From NCBI GenBank assembly GCA_030035585.1, contig CM057471.1, positions 69,340,319 to 69,404,318 on the forward strand: a stretch of 64,000 nt of DNA, given 5' to 3'. A program made the position numbers and the translations under genes. This stretch comes from Dugong dugon (Eukaryota > Chordata > Mammalia > Sirenia > Dugongidae). Numbering within the stretch: the stretch's first letter is position 1; each line of letters opens with the position of its first letter. The notes below the pieces were generated by a model. It did not search any database. It saw only the letters and a list, made by a program, of their open reading frames with translations, and was not told the origin of the DNA. Of the stretch, positions 37,683 to 48,689 are shown in pieces.

Positions 37683-37767
37683 AACCACTGCACCACCAGA
37701 GCTCCTCTGTGAGCCTTATTCCTCTGTAAAAGAAAGACTAAGTGTATCTCCCCTCTCTCACAGGATC
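37683..37767 (+). repeat. Second copy of an 85-bp segment also present at 35565-35649
   Basis: 'ataaccactgcaccaccagagctcctctgtgagcc...ctctctcacaggatca' matches 35565-35649 with few differences. The segment spans the head of the 35.4-kb SINE plus unrelated flanking DNA, and here lies inside L1 sequence. Confidence 0.85.
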
Positions 37768-38064
37768 AAATGCTTTTTCTGTGTCTACTGAGATGATCAT
37801 GTACTGGGTTTTTCTTTTTTGTTTTTTTTTTTTTTAAAAAACTTTAATTCTATTAATATGGTACATTTATAAAGGTCAGCAAACTATGACCTGTGGGCTA
37901 GCATTTATTTTTGTAAATAAAATTTTACTGGAACATAGCCAGTCCTGTTTATTTACATATTGTCTATGGCAGCTTTTGCATTACAACAGCAGAGTCAAGT
38001 AGTTGCAACAGAAACTATATGGTTCAAAAGCCTAAAATATTTACCATATAAAGCCTTTTAAGAA

Positions 38065-38267
38065 GGAGCCCTGGTGGTGCAACAGTTAAGTGCTTCGCTG
38101 CTAACTGAAAGTTAGGCAGTTCAAACCCATCCAGCAGCTCCACTGGAGAAAGACCTGGTGATCTGCTCCTGTAAAGACTGCAGCCTAGAAAGCCCTATGG
38201 GGCAGTTCTACTCTGTCATATGAAGTTGCTATGAGTCAGAATCGACTTGACGGCAACTAACAACAGT
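38065..38267 (+). repeat. AfroSINE with target-site duplication
   Basis: Full-length copy starting 'ggagccctggtggtgcaacagttaag'. The 10-bp duplicates 'cttttaagaa' lie at 38055-38064 and 38268-38277. Confidence 0.95.
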
Positions 38268-38372
38268 CTTTTAAGAAAATGTTTACCAGCCCCTGATGTA
38301 TTACATTAATTGATTTTTACATGTTAATCCAACTTTGCACTCCTAGAACAAATTCCAGTTGGTCATGGTATG

Positions 38373-38545
38373 CAGCCCTGGTGGCGAAGTGGTTATGAGC
38401 TCAGGCTCCTAAGCAAAATGTTGGCAATTTGAATCCACTAGCCACTCCTTGGAAACCATATGAGGTAATTCTACTCTGTCCTGTAGGGTAAGGTTGCTAT
38501 GAGTCGGAATTGACTTGACCTCAACGGGTTTGGTTTTTTTGGTTT
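38373..38545 (+). repeat. AfroSINE, first of an opposed pair
   Basis: Head 'cagccctggtggcgaagtgg', tail 'ctcaacgggtttggtttttttggttt'. Flanked by 'ggtcatggtatg' at 38361-38372 and 38546-38557. A central segment is missing. Confidence 0.92.
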
Positions 38546-38557
38546 GGTCATGGTATG

Positions 38558-38726
38558 AACAAAAAACCAAACCCGTTGCCATCGAGTCGACTCCAACTCA
38601 TAGCAACCCTATAGGTCAGAGTAGAACTGCCCCATTGGGCTTCCAAGGAGCAGCTGGTGGATTTGGACTGCCACATCTTTTGGTTAGCAGCTGTAGCTCT
38701 TAAACATTGTGCCACCAGGGCTCCTT
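38558..38726 (-). repeat. AfroSINE, second of an opposed pair
   Basis: Antisense copy starting 'accaaacccgttgccatcgagtcgactcc' and ending 'gtgccaccagggctcc'. Flanked by 'ggtcatggtatg' (38546-38557) and 'agtcatggtata' (38727-38738). Confidence 0.92.
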
Positions 38727-40275
38727 AGTCATGGTATATAATCTATTTTTATATGTTGCTGAATTTGGTTTGCAATACTTCGTTACAGATTTTTATGTCT
38801 ATGTTCATAAGGGATACTAGTCTGCAGTCTTCTTGGATATCTTTGTCTGGCTTTGATATCAGAATAATACTGTACTCAGAAAACGAGTTAGGAAGTATTC
38901 TCTCCTCCTCTACTTTCTGATAAAGAGTTTGTAAAGGACTAGTATTATTTCTTCTTTAAATGTTTGATATAATTCAACCATGAAGCCATCTGGTCCTAGG
39001 CTTTTCTTTGAAAGAAGATTTTTCATTACTAATTCAATTTCTTTACTTATAGGTCTATTCAGATTTTCTGTATCTTCTGGAGTCAGTTTTGATAATCTCT
39101 TTTTAGGAATTTGTTCATTTTGTCTTAAATTGTCTAATTTGTTGAAATAAAGTTGTTGATATAACATTTCCTTATAATCCTCTTAATTTCTGTAGGTTTG
39201 GTAGTGATGTGCTCTCTTTCCTAATTTTGGTAATTTGTCTTCTCATTTTCTTGGTCAGTCTAGCTAGGGTATTGTCAATTTTGTTAATATTTTCAGAGAA
39301 CCAACTTTTGGTTTGTGTTTTTCTCTATTGTTTTTCTGTTTTCTATTTCATTGTTTTCCATTCTAATCTTTGGGTATAGTTTCCTCTTTTTCTAGTTTCT
39401 TAAGGTGGAAACTTAGGTTACGATCTGAGACCTTTCTTCTTTTCTAATACACAGGCACTTAAAGCTATAAAATTTCCTCTAAGCATTGTGGTAGCTGATA
39501 CCAGAAATTTTTATATATTGTGTTTTCTTTTAATTTACTTCAAAGTACTTTTAAATTTGCCTTGTGATTTCTTCTTTGACCCATGGGTTATTTAGAAGTC
39601 TGCTGTTTAATTTCAAATATCTAGGATTTTCCTAGATTTCTTTCTGTTATGGATCTCTAGTTTAATTCTGTTGTAATTACAGAACATACTTTATATGATT
39701 TCAATCTTTAAAAATAATTGACTTGTTCTGTGGTCCAAAATACTCCTAAAAAACATTCCATTGCATTTGAAAAGAATGCGTACACTGCATGGACTGTTCC
39801 ATAAGTATCAGTTACAACAAGTGGGTTGATAGCATTTAAAGTCTTCTATACATTTGCTGATTTTCTGTTCTATCAATTACTGAGAGTAGGAAATTGAAAT
39901 TCACAATATTATTATTGAATTATCTATTTCTCCTTTAATTTCTATCAGTTTTTGCTTTGTGTAATTTGGTGCTCTCTTGTTAAACTTATTTTTAAATTAT
40001 TATATTTTCCTGATGTATTGGCCCTTTTGTCATTACCAAATATTCCTGTCTTTAGTAATATTTTTTGTCTTAAAATCTATTTTGTCTGATATTGATATAG
40101 CCACTTCAGCTCTCCTATGGTTACTGTTTGCATGGTATGTTTTTACAATCCTTTTAGTTTCAATTTATTTGTGTCTTTCCATCTAAGATATGTCTCTTAC
40201 TGACGACATAGAATTGGGTTTTGTCTTTTTCAGTCTGACAGTCTTTTGAATGGGGTGGTTGGTCCATTCACGTTT

Positions 40276-40300
40276 CCCCCCCCCCCCCCCCCCCCCCCCC
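40276..40300. repeat. 25-bp uninterrupted cytosine run
   Basis: A homopolymer of 25 C lies exactly between the left target-site duplicate and the 3' end of the VDAC2-like retrocopy, where an oligo-dA tail (plus-strand T) would be expected. Long pure C/G runs are rare in mammalian DNA and error-prone in sequencing, so an assembly artefact is possible. Confidence 0.9.
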
Positions 40301-40690
40301 AGTTTACATGAAGATCTATTTCATTGTTGATGGGTAGCACACTTAACAGTTGAATACATTTAAAAAATGTATAGTTTACAGCAAAACTGCAGCACTGGTA
40401 ACTAGACAGATAACTAATTTGACTAGAAACCAGCTAACAAGTAAGTGTCTAAATATTGAAAATACAGCTCTTGTTTAGATAATCCTTTGTTTTGATGCCC
40501 TAGTTGGGGGGTGGAGGATAAAAACCTGCTGGTCACAATAGAAATATAATACAGCCAAATCTTCTGATGTCCATTCCCAGAGGTTTCTTCAGCTGGATTA
40601 AGCCTCTAATTCCAGGGAAAGCCCAAGTTTGTGGCCTCCAGCATTAATGATCTTCCTGTCTACCAAAGCAGACAGTGTAAGCTTCATACC
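40301..40690 (-). pseudogene. VDAC2: 5'-truncated processed retrocopy of a VDAC gene (VDAC2-like), minus strand
   Basis: Reading the minus strand from 40690, about 30 codons match the C-terminus of the mitochondrial outer-membrane porin VDAC, including GMKLTLSAL, INAGGHKLGL and a terminal LELEA before a stop at 40598-40600. The LELEA ending and the SALVD and INAGG residues fit VDAC2 better than VDAC1 (which ends LEFQA) or VDAC3, from established knowledge. The rest, 40301-40597, would be 3' UTR. The copy is flanked by similar 15-bp repeats (40261-40275 and 40691-40705), consistent with a target-site duplication in an L1. It lacks introns and most of the coding sequence, so it is non-functional. 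The expected A tail (T on the plus strand) is absent; a cytosine run occupies that place. Confidence 0.85.
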
Positions 40691-40929
40691 AGTCCATTTA
40701 CATTTAACATAATTACTGATAAGACTGGATTCATGAATGACACTTGCTGTTTGTCTCATGTCTTTTTTTTTTTTTTTTAACCTCTGTTGCTCCTTTACTA
40801 TCTTCTTTTGTGTTAAATTTTTTTATTTTACCATTTTAATTCCTCTGTTTTTTTACTATATGTATCTTTTATATGTTCTTAGTGGCTGTTCTAGGGATTA
40901 CCATATGTATCTTCATTTATCACAATCTA

Positions 40930-41066
40930 CTTGACACAGTGGTTGCAAAAATGGGCTCAAATATAGCAATGATTGTGAGGATGATGCAAGATCAGGCAGT
41001 GTTTCATTCTGTTGTACACAGGGTTGCTATGAGTTGGAACAAACTCAACGACACCTAACAACAACT
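40930..41066 (+). repeat. RTE 3' end fragment
   Basis: 'gacacagtggttgcaaaaatgggctcaaatatagcaatgattgtgaggatgatgc' through 'gttggaacaaactcaacgacacctaacaacaac' is the RTE 3' terminus. Confidence 0.8.
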
Positions 41067-41162
41067 TCTAACTTAATTCCAGTAAAATACAGAAACTTGC
41101 TCCAATATATCTCCTATACCCTTGCCTTGTGCTATTATTGTCATATATATATTACAAACTCA

Positions 41163-41360
41163 GGAGCCCTGGTGGCACAATGGTTAAGCACTCACACTTG
41201 CTAACTGAAAGATCGGCAGTTTGAACACACCAGCCACTGCATAGGAAAAAAGGCCTGGCAATCTGGTCCAGTAGAGATTACAGCTAGGAAACCCTACGGG
41301 GCAGTTCTACTCTGTCCTATAGGGTCCCTATGAGTCAGAATCGATTTGACAGGACACAAC
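41163..41360 (+). repeat. AfroSINE
   Basis: Full-length copy, 'ggagccctggtggcacaatggttaagcactc' to 'cagaatcgatttgacaggac'. Confidence 0.92.
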
Positions 41361-41457
41361 ATATTATAGACTCAGTGATACAATGTTATACTTATTGCTT
41401 TATGTAATTCTATGTCTTTTTTAAAAAGTAAGCAAATAAGAAAAAAATATAGAGTCG

Positions 41458-41724
41458 GTGATGGTTCATTTTATGTGTCAACTTGGCTAGGTTATTGTGC
41501 CCAGTTGTTTGGTCAAACACTAGTCTAGATATTGCGATGAAGGTATTTTAAAGATGTAATTAACACAATCAGTTAATCCTACCAACAATATTAGAGCTAT
41601 TATTAACAAGCATCTCACACATATAGTGAACACACACTCAGTGGTAAGATTTGCTTTAAGTCACAGAAGAAAACACCTTCTTTCTACTCTGCACCTAATA
41701 CCTATGGCCCACTGCACTGAGCCT
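41458..41724 (+). repeat. Old interspersed repeat, class uncertain
   Basis: 'atggttcattttatgtgtcaacttggctaggttattgtgcccagttgtttggtcaaacactagtctag' is a familiar eutherian repeat start, also related to the element beginning near 63462. I cannot assign the class. The SINE at 41734 interrupts it. Confidence 0.5.
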
Positions 41725-41733
41725 CTTTCTAGC

Positions 41734-41931
41734 TGTTGCTGTGTGTTGTCAAGTTGATTCTGACTCATAGCAACCCCATAGGACAAAGTAGAACTGACCC
41801 ATAGGCTTCCTGGCTGAAATCTTTACGGGTCAGAATGCCAGGTCTTTTCTCCCACAGAGCCACCTGTGGGTTTGAACACCTATCTTTTGGTTAGCAGCCT
41901 AGTGCTTAACCATTGCACCACCAGGGCTCCA
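41734..41931 (-). repeat. AfroSINE with target-site duplication
   Basis: Antisense full-length copy. The duplicates 'ctttctagc' lie at 41725-41733 and 41932-41940. Confidence 0.93.
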
Positions 41932-42593
41932 CTTTCTAGCTAGACTGTGGCTATTTTCCACCTTCTCGCCCTCCTTTCCGACCCCTTAGCCCCAAGATTC
42001 TCAAGGTATGAACTTAAATGGGTGACAAATGTTCAATTCATTTCTTCCTATAAATAATGGCTACTTGCAAGTAATTTGTTAAGTGATTGTTAATAAAATT
42101 TGGCTTTTATAAACTAAAATTAATAGGAGATGCTTTGGTATTCTAAGAAGCCTAGCTGCCACAAAATGTGTGGCAAAGATCCTACTGCACATGCACACAT
42201 AAAATCAGTTGTAAATCTTTCAGTTTCCCAACAGAACTCCATTATCGCTGTTGAGGGAATTAATGATGTTTTCAATTGCTGTTATTCTTGCTTTTTAATC
42301 TTCTATTACGGCTCTTTTAGCATTATCATTTTCAATTTAGTTTGATACATGTTGTGTATAATGGTAGGTATTTGCATCAACAGTATTCTTATTTTAAAAA
42401 TTTCTAGTAACTAGACTTTGACGCGTACATGTCGTGTTTCCAATATGAATCATACTTCAATTACTGAAGTACATATTATCATCCTTCCCCCAAATTTATT
42501 TGGACAGTAACATCCGATTATCAATAAATTATTTTCAACTGGAAAGCAAGAACAGGAAAGTTAAGTAGGTAATGGGGTCTTTTACTTACCTAA

Positions 42594-42629
42594 GTGGACT
42601 GAGGTCAAAAAAGCTGGAGCCACTGCTAT
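42594..42629 (-). CDS. Weak candidate 36-bp exon, minus strand
   Basis: A strong donor (CCACTTAG|GTAAGTAAAAG) lies at about 42593 on the minus strand, preceded by an open 36-bp block with an acceptor TTGATTATAG. In phase 1 it reads VAPAFLTSVHL after a split serine codon and ends with one G. It would bridge the exon at 53.4 kb (ending with T) to the one at 15.6 kb (starting with GA), which could not join directly because T plus GA is a stop. The acceptor tract is mediocre and alternative AGs lie nearby, so this is a phase-driven guess. Confidence 0.25.
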
Positions 42630-43214
42630 AATCAAGCAAACTATTCTAGGCTGCCAGGTCACACTGCTTCCAGTCTCATTGTCTCCCCCAAAACTTATCC
42701 CTTCTTCTCTACTTCAGGGAGCATTAGAAACTCACTTCACTGCTTTCTTTTCATTTTCACGGTCCCATAAACTCTATTCATGAATTCCTGGATTCTCACA
42801 TCCTCTTAAGTGTTCTTCTTACCTCACCACTGACCTAATGCCTTGTCCAAGAAAATATCTGTTCTCCCAACTTCCATTTTTATACGGAAAACCCACACCT
42901 TAGGCTATATCATTCATATAAAAGTTCCTTTCTTCATGCCCAAGAAAGGAGTGCCAAATCCAAGCAATGGCATGGAGCCACCAATGCCTCTTCCTGTAGT
43001 CCCCCTGAAAGTAGATTTCGGTTCTCGGACAGATGAGCATATTCTTTCTTTTCACCAGATCCCTTTACATTACGGGACTACAGTACCACATTACCCCTAC
43101 ATTCCTGCTCCCTTCCCATTCAATATTCTGAGCCTGGACACATTTTAGTAGCAAAATGACTGTATCTCCACTATATAAGCCAAGAATTTATAGTTTAAGA
43201 GAACAAGGGGAGGA

Positions 43215-44070
43215 AGAAAAATGGATTCCTATATATACATAATTGTGGTAAAATACATATAACAAAACATTTGCCATTTCAACCATTTTTATGTGTACAA
43301 TTCAGTGACATTAATTACATTCACCATGTTGTATTGCCAGCACCACTATCCATTTCCCAAAGTTTTTCATCACCCCAAGCAGAAAGTCAGTACCTCTTCA
43401 GCAATAACTCCCATTCCCTTCTCCCTTCAGCCTATGGTAATCACTAACAAATTTGTCTCTAGGTATTTGTTTATTCGAGATATTTCATATAAGTGGGATC
43501 ATATAATATTTGTCCTTTTATGTCTGACTTATCTCACTCAGCATGTTTTCAAGGTTCACTCATGTGTCAGAACACCATTTTTCTTTATGACTGAATAATA
43601 TTCCATTGTATGTATATACCACATTGTGTTTATCCAGTCCTCTGTTGATTGACCTTGGGTTGTTTCTACCTTTTGGCTACCGATAATAATGTTGCAGCAC
43701 CATTTTACATTCCTCCTAGCAATTTCTCCACATCCTTACCAATAGCCGTTTTCCATTTTTCTAATAGTCCTCCTAGTAGGGGTGAACTGGTATCTCACTG
43801 TGGTTTTGATTTGCATTTCCCTAATGACTTGGAGCATTTTTCATGTGCTTATTGGTCATTTGTATATCTTCTTTGGTGAAGTGCCTACTCAAGTCCTTTG
43901 CCAATTTTTTGACTGGGTTGTTTGTCTTTTTGTTGAGCTGCAGGAGTTCTTTATATATTCTGGACATTAAACCCTAATCTGATATGTGGTTTTCAAATAC
44001 TTCCTCCCATTCTGTAGGCTGTCTTTTCACTTTATTAATAAAGTCCTTTGATGCACAAAAGTCACATATT
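43215..44070 (-). repeat. Old L1 3' region
   Basis: Antisense L1 text runs from 'ataattgtggtaaaatacatataac' to 'gcacaaaagtcacatatttttaagtttcc', including 'ccattgtatgtatataccacattgtgtttatccag'. Several small plus-strand frames inside it are shadows. Confidence 0.8.
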
Positions 44071-44250
44071 TTTAAGTTTCCTACATGCTCTTAGAATGAA
44101 CTAAAGGTATAATTCCCTTCTCTCAGTTTCTGAAGCCAAGCTATACTACTTCCAGAAAATCCTGTTTTACTATTCTGTTTAATTATGAGTTTTGCAAATA
44201 TTGTTTTCTTCTATTTTTCAGACGCCTCTCTCTTTGCTCTTAAGGCCTGT

Positions 44251-44263
44251 TGCCACCTAGTGG
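44251..44263 (-). promoter_or_regulatory. CTCF-like motif
   Basis: The minus strand reads CCACTAGGTGGCA, matching the CTCF core CCAC(T/C)AGG(T/G)GGCA closely. It lies in non-repeat sequence between an old L1 and an L1 ORF2 relic. Binding is inference. Confidence 0.45.
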
Positions 44264-44327
44264 ACTAAATGAGAATAAACACCAGCGCATTATTACAGAC
44301 TCTTATCATTGTGCTTTCCAGAAAAGA

Positions 44328-44340
44328 CCACTAGAGGGAG
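44328..44340 (+). promoter_or_regulatory. CTCF-like motif, opposite orientation
   Basis: CCACTAGAGGGAG matches the CTCF core less perfectly and lies 64 bp beyond the first motif in divergent orientation. Confidence 0.35.
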
Positions 44341-44544
44341 ACTTCAAGTTTGAAGTACCAGGAGAGTTCCTAAGGCTATCTACAAAGTTGATTTATGACT
44401 ACACCAAAAACTAATACACAGTCACACAAACAGAATAAAAGGGAATGTGTCCAAAATGATGATCTAAAGAAAAATAATTATCTTTTGGAGGCAGTATACC
44501 ACTGAGGTTAAGAACATAGGCTTTGGCTCTTATGAACATAATCA

Positions 44545-45929
44545 CAAAAATCCATAACAAAATATCAAGTTGAATTCAACAATATATAAAAATGACAATA
44601 TATAATGACCACACTGGGTTTATCTGCAGACTGTAAAACTGGTCCAACCTTCAAAAATCAATGTAATTCACCATATTAATGTCTAAACATCTAAATAGGT
44701 GCAGAAAAAGAATGTGAAAAACTGAACAACACCAATTCATGATAAAAAGTCTCAGAAAACTAGGAATAGATGGGAACTTCCTCAACCTGGTAAAGGACAT
44801 CTTAAAAAAAAACCTATAGCTAACATCATACCTGACAGTGAAATACTGAACTCTGTCCTCCTAAGATCAAGAACAAGGCAAGAATGTCATTCTCACCACT
44901 TCTATGTATGATTTTGGAAATCTTAGCTAGTGCAATAAGGTGAGAAAAACAAATAAAAGTCATAAACACCAAAATGGAAGAAGTAAAACTGTTTTTATTT
45001 ACAGATGTGCACATTAAAAAAATCCTAAGGAATTTATTTTTTAAAATCACTAGAACTAGTAAATGAATTTAACAATGTCATGGGATACAAACTCAATATA
45101 CAAAAATCAAATGCGTTTCTATATACTACAAACAACTGGAAAATAAAATTTAAAAAGCAATACCATTTACCGTATCATTAAAAAAATAATATACTTAGAG
45201 ATGAGTTTTTAAAAAGATGCACAAGACTTCATTAAAATTTTTAAAAGACTGCTAAGAAAAAATAAAGATCTAAATAAATGGAAATATACACAGAATTCAT
45301 GGATCAGAAGACTCAATATTGTTACAACTCTCCTCAAATTGATAGAGTCAATGCAATACAATCAAAATCTCAGGGGTTTTTTTGTTTAAAAAAAATTTAA
45401 CATGCTGATTCTAAAATTTATATGGAAAAGCAAAAGAAAAAAGGGAGGGGGAAAAAAAAACACACCCTAGATAGTCAAAATAACTTTGAAAACTAAGATC
45501 AAAGTTAGAGGATTAACACTACCTGATTCCAAGATTTATTATAAAGCTATATTAATCAGATAAACAGTATAATACTGATGAAATAACAGATTAATGGAAG
45601 AGAATATAGAGTTCATGAACAGACTCACACATATACAGATAAAATAATCTTCAGCAAGGGTATCAAAATATTCAATGATGAAAGTTTTCTCAACAAACGG
45701 TGCCAGAACAAGTGAATATTCATATAAAAAAAGACCTTGATCTCTATTTCATACCATACATAAACATTACAGCTAACATCATAAATTTTCCAGTAGAAAA
45801 CACAGAATATCTTTACTACCTTAGAGTAGGCCAAGGTTTCTTAGGGAAGACATGGAAAGCATTAATCATAAAAGAAAAATTTAATAAAATTATGCTTCAT
45901 AAAAATTTAAAACTTCTGCTCATCAAAAA
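44545..45929 (+). pseudogene. Old L1 ORF2 relic, left part
   Basis: Sense L1 text in the RT and post-RT region with many stops and frameshifts. Examples are 'caaatcaaatgcgtttctatatactacaaacaactggaaaataaaatt' and 'cttgatctctatttcataccatacataaac'. It continues after the SINE at 45930. Confidence 0.75.
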
Positions 45930-46145
45930 GGAGTCCTGATGGTGCAGTGGTTAAGCACTCCACTGCTAACCGAAAGGTCAGCAGTTCAAACCCACCAATA
46001 GGTTCACGGGAGAAAGATGTAGCAGTCTGCTTCCATAAAGATTTACAGCTTTGGAAACCCTATGGTGCAGTCCTACTCTGACCTACAGGGTCGCTATGAG
46101 TCAGAATTGACTCAACGGCAGAGAGTTTGGTTTTGGTTTTGGGTT
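45930..46145 (+). repeat. AfroSINE with target-site duplication
   Basis: Full-length copy from 'ggagtcctgatggtgcagtgg' to 'gagagtttggttttggttttgggt'. Duplicates 'tgctcatcaaaaa' at 45917-45929 and 46146-46158. Confidence 0.95.
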
Positions 46146-47065
46146 TGCTCATCAAAAAACACCAGCGATTGGGAGAAAAGTATTCACGATATATACATCT
46201 GATGAAGGATTTATATCTAGAGTAAAAAGCACCTACAGCTCAATAATAAGTCAAAATAACTTGTTTTTTAAAATGGTCAAATGACTTGAGCAGATACTTC
46301 ATAAGAGATGAGATATGACTGGCCAATAAGCACATGAAAAAGTGGCCAACATAATTAGACATCAAGGAATGCAAATTAAAACTCCGTCAGTTACCATCAC
46401 ACACTCACTAGGATGGCTAAAATTAAAAAGACTGACAGCATCAAAAGCTGACAAAGATGTGGAACAACTGGAACTCTCACACATTACTGGTGACACTGTA
46501 AAATGGTATAAACATTTTGGAAAAATGCTTATTAGCATTTAACACTTACCACATGGCTCAACAATCCACAGGTATGTATCTAAGAAAAATAAAAACAGAT
46601 CCACAAAAACCTTGTACAAGAATGTTCATAGCTGCTTTATTCATAATAGTCAAAAAACAGAAAGAGCCCAGGTATCAACAGTTAAATGGATATAGTCAAT
46701 AGAGTACTGCTTAGCAATAGAAAGGAATGAACTACGAACACCTGCAAAGACACGGATGTGTCTCAAAGATTATGCTGAAAAAATCTAGACACACAAAAAG
46801 GGCACATGCTTGATTCCAATTACATGATATTTTAGAGCATGTAAAACTAATCTATTGTGACAGGGAAATCAGAAGTTATTACTTCTTGGAGTAGAGGTGT
46901 GAGACTGGGAAAAAGGATAAGGGAACTTTCTGAAAGAATGGAAATGTTCTCTATCTTGATGGGACACCGGTTATAACAGTGTACGCATTTGTGAAAACTG
47001 CTTGAACTTTACACTTAAGATCTGTGCATTTCATTGTATGTAAATCATACTTCAATTTAAAAAAA
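46146..47065 (+). pseudogene. Old L1 ORF2 end and 3' UTR, right part
   Basis: Contains the ORF2 C-terminal region in broken frames ('atggctaaaattaaaaagactgacagcatc', 'acaagaatgttcatagctgctttattcataatagtc') and the 3' UTR to 'catacttcaatttaaaaaaag'. Confidence 0.8.
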
Positions 47066-47084
47066 GTTGGGGGGGTGGCATAGG

Positions 47085-47275
47085 CTTTGGTATCACATGC
47101 GCTTCGCTCTGCCACTTACCTGCTGTGTGACCTTATCCAAGTGTTAAACTAAATGTCAGCTTCATTTGTAAAATGAGGAGAACAAGAGTAGTTACCTCAT
47201 AAAATTGGCAGGAGAATAAAGAGATAATGTTTTAAAGTCATTAGCATACAGTAACTTCTCATTAAGTATTAACAA
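47085..47275 (+). repeat. MIR
   Basis: 'ctctgccacttacctgctgtgtgaccttatccaagtg' with downstream MIR text, directly after an L1 tail. Confidence 0.75.
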
Positions 47276-47344
47276 AAACAAGTCAGGAACTCTTGTCATG
47301 TACTTCAGGAAAAGGGAAATATGCAGGAATGGCTATAGAGAACG

Positions 47345-47525
47345 CTGGGCAGTTCATATTTATTATCTCCCTCAATTTTTAAAACAACCTCTAACAGAGA
47401 ATATTACTGTTTTATAGACGAAGAAATGTGTTTCACAGGTTACTCTGGTCACTCAGCTAGAAAATAGCAAAGCCAGGATGCAAACTCTCGCTGCTCATGT
47501 TCTTTCTACTGCACCATGCTATCTT
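47345..47525 (-). repeat. MIR
   Basis: Antisense MIR: 'cactcagctagaaaatagcaaagccaggatgcaaactc'. Confidence 0.7.
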
Positions 47526-47934
47526 CCATTAAGGTCACTTTCAGCAACGTAACCTTGCAATTGCTGGGAAGCACAATTCATACAAGAAACTACTGAAGGG
47601 TCCCTTCATTCTTGACAGTACTGGCTCAAGCCTGCTGACACTGAAAAGGAGGCCAACTCTAATGGCTTCATTAGTGAATGGAGGCAGGGCTTCAAGTGGA
47701 AGCCTGAGAATGCAGTTCTGGGCTTCTACCCTGTTCCTGGGCTTCAAAATGGCTCTTGCTACTTAAGAGTACCAATTCTCCTTCCTTAGAACAATTTCAA
47801 GACAAGAGAATTCTGAATGTAAAATCTGTGATCTAAGTGGGAAGTTGGAGCCTGAGTGGCTCCATTTCGCAGAACAGCCCTGGAAACTTGGCAGATGAAA
47901 TTAAAATCAGAGATTTTTTTTTAAATACATTTTT

Positions 47935-48395
47935 CTTTAATAATACAAATCCTTGCAAAAAATTAAAATTAAAAGAGATAACGTCACTCTGTAATCCCAT
48001 TCTCCCAAAGGTATAGTTTAGTGTATCTTCTTTCAGACTTTCTTTATACCTATATAAACAGATGTATTTTAATATAAATGAAATTATTTATATACATTAT
48101 ATACATTTATACACACACACATACACCATTTGGTAAGCTGATTTTTTCTTCCACTATACTGTAGACATTTCTCTACCATCATTAAAAATCTGCCTTCTCC
48201 TTAATACTATAGTATTCCATTGCATGGGGAACCATAACCCATTTAACTAGCCCCCCATTACACTTCCAAGCTGTTTCCATTTTTTTTTTCCCTCTGGCTA
48301 TTATAAATTCTGAGAGGTATATCTTTGAATATACATCTTGCAGACCTGTCTTTTTTTAGTATAAATTCCTAGACACATGAATTGCTAAATCTAAC
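47935..48395 (-). repeat. Old LINE 3' region, left part
   Basis: 'taatcccattctcccaaaggtatagtttagtgtatcttctttcagac' and 'ctaccatcattaaaaatctgccttctcc' resemble antisense old L1 3' ends. Resumes at 48566-48690 after the SINE. Confidence 0.55.
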
Positions 48396-48563
48396 CTGTT
48401 ACCATTGAGTCAAACATCAAGTCGATTTCAACTCGTAGTGACCCTATAGGACAAAGTAGAACTGCCCCATAGGGTTTCCAAGGCTATATGGTAATCTTTA
48501 CGGAAGCAAACTGCCACTTCTTTCTCCTGTGGAGTAACCCCTCGGTTAGCAGCTGAGTGCTTA
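48396..48563 (-). repeat. AfroSINE
   Basis: Antisense copy with a small internal duplication near its 3' end ('ccattgagtcaaacatcaagtcgatttcaactcg'). The head is partly lost. Confidence 0.85.
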
Positions 48564-48689
48564 GGCCTGCATATTTTCAGTTTTGACAGATATTGTTAGA
48601 TTACATTTATAAGAGTTCCCATTTTCCCACATCCTCGTCAGCATTGACAATCATTCTTTAATGTAAAAGTTATAAACTTGAATGTTTAC

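Larger units (their letters stand above)
36160..38735 (-). pseudogene. Old L1, ORF2 3' half and 3' UTR, with nested inserts
   Basis: The plus strand reads the antisense of L1: 'gttgtgcaaccatcaccacaatctaattttag', 'ggacatttcatataaatggaatcatacaatacg' and 'ggaattgctggatcctatggttg'-like text. Upstream L1 sequence continues at 38740. Interruptions are the 85-bp duplicated segment (37683-37767), a SINE at 38065-38267, and an opposed SINE pair at 38373-38726. No intact ORF2. Confidence 0.8.
38740..40930 (-). pseudogene. Old L1, ORF2 RT and endonuclease region, degenerate
   Basis: 38910-39167 on the minus strand reads ENLNRPISKEIELVMKNLLS and KKSLGPDGFMVELYQTFKEE, the classic L1 ORF2 segment just before the RT core. 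Further along, antisense text such as 'gatttcttctttgacccatgggttatttagaag' and 'ttgatatagccacttcagctctcctatgg' is the endonuclease-to-RT part. The VDAC2-like retrocopy splits it at 40276-40690. Many stops and gaps. Confidence 0.8.

Noticed and set aside
42843-43148. 101-codon plus-strand frame
   Set aside because: Low-complexity, proline-rich translation with no motif, in intronic DNA flanked by L1.
47541-47690. Minus-strand open block after CCTCCTTTTCAG
   Set aside because: The donor (GTTACG) is poor and the only open frame does not match the chain phases.
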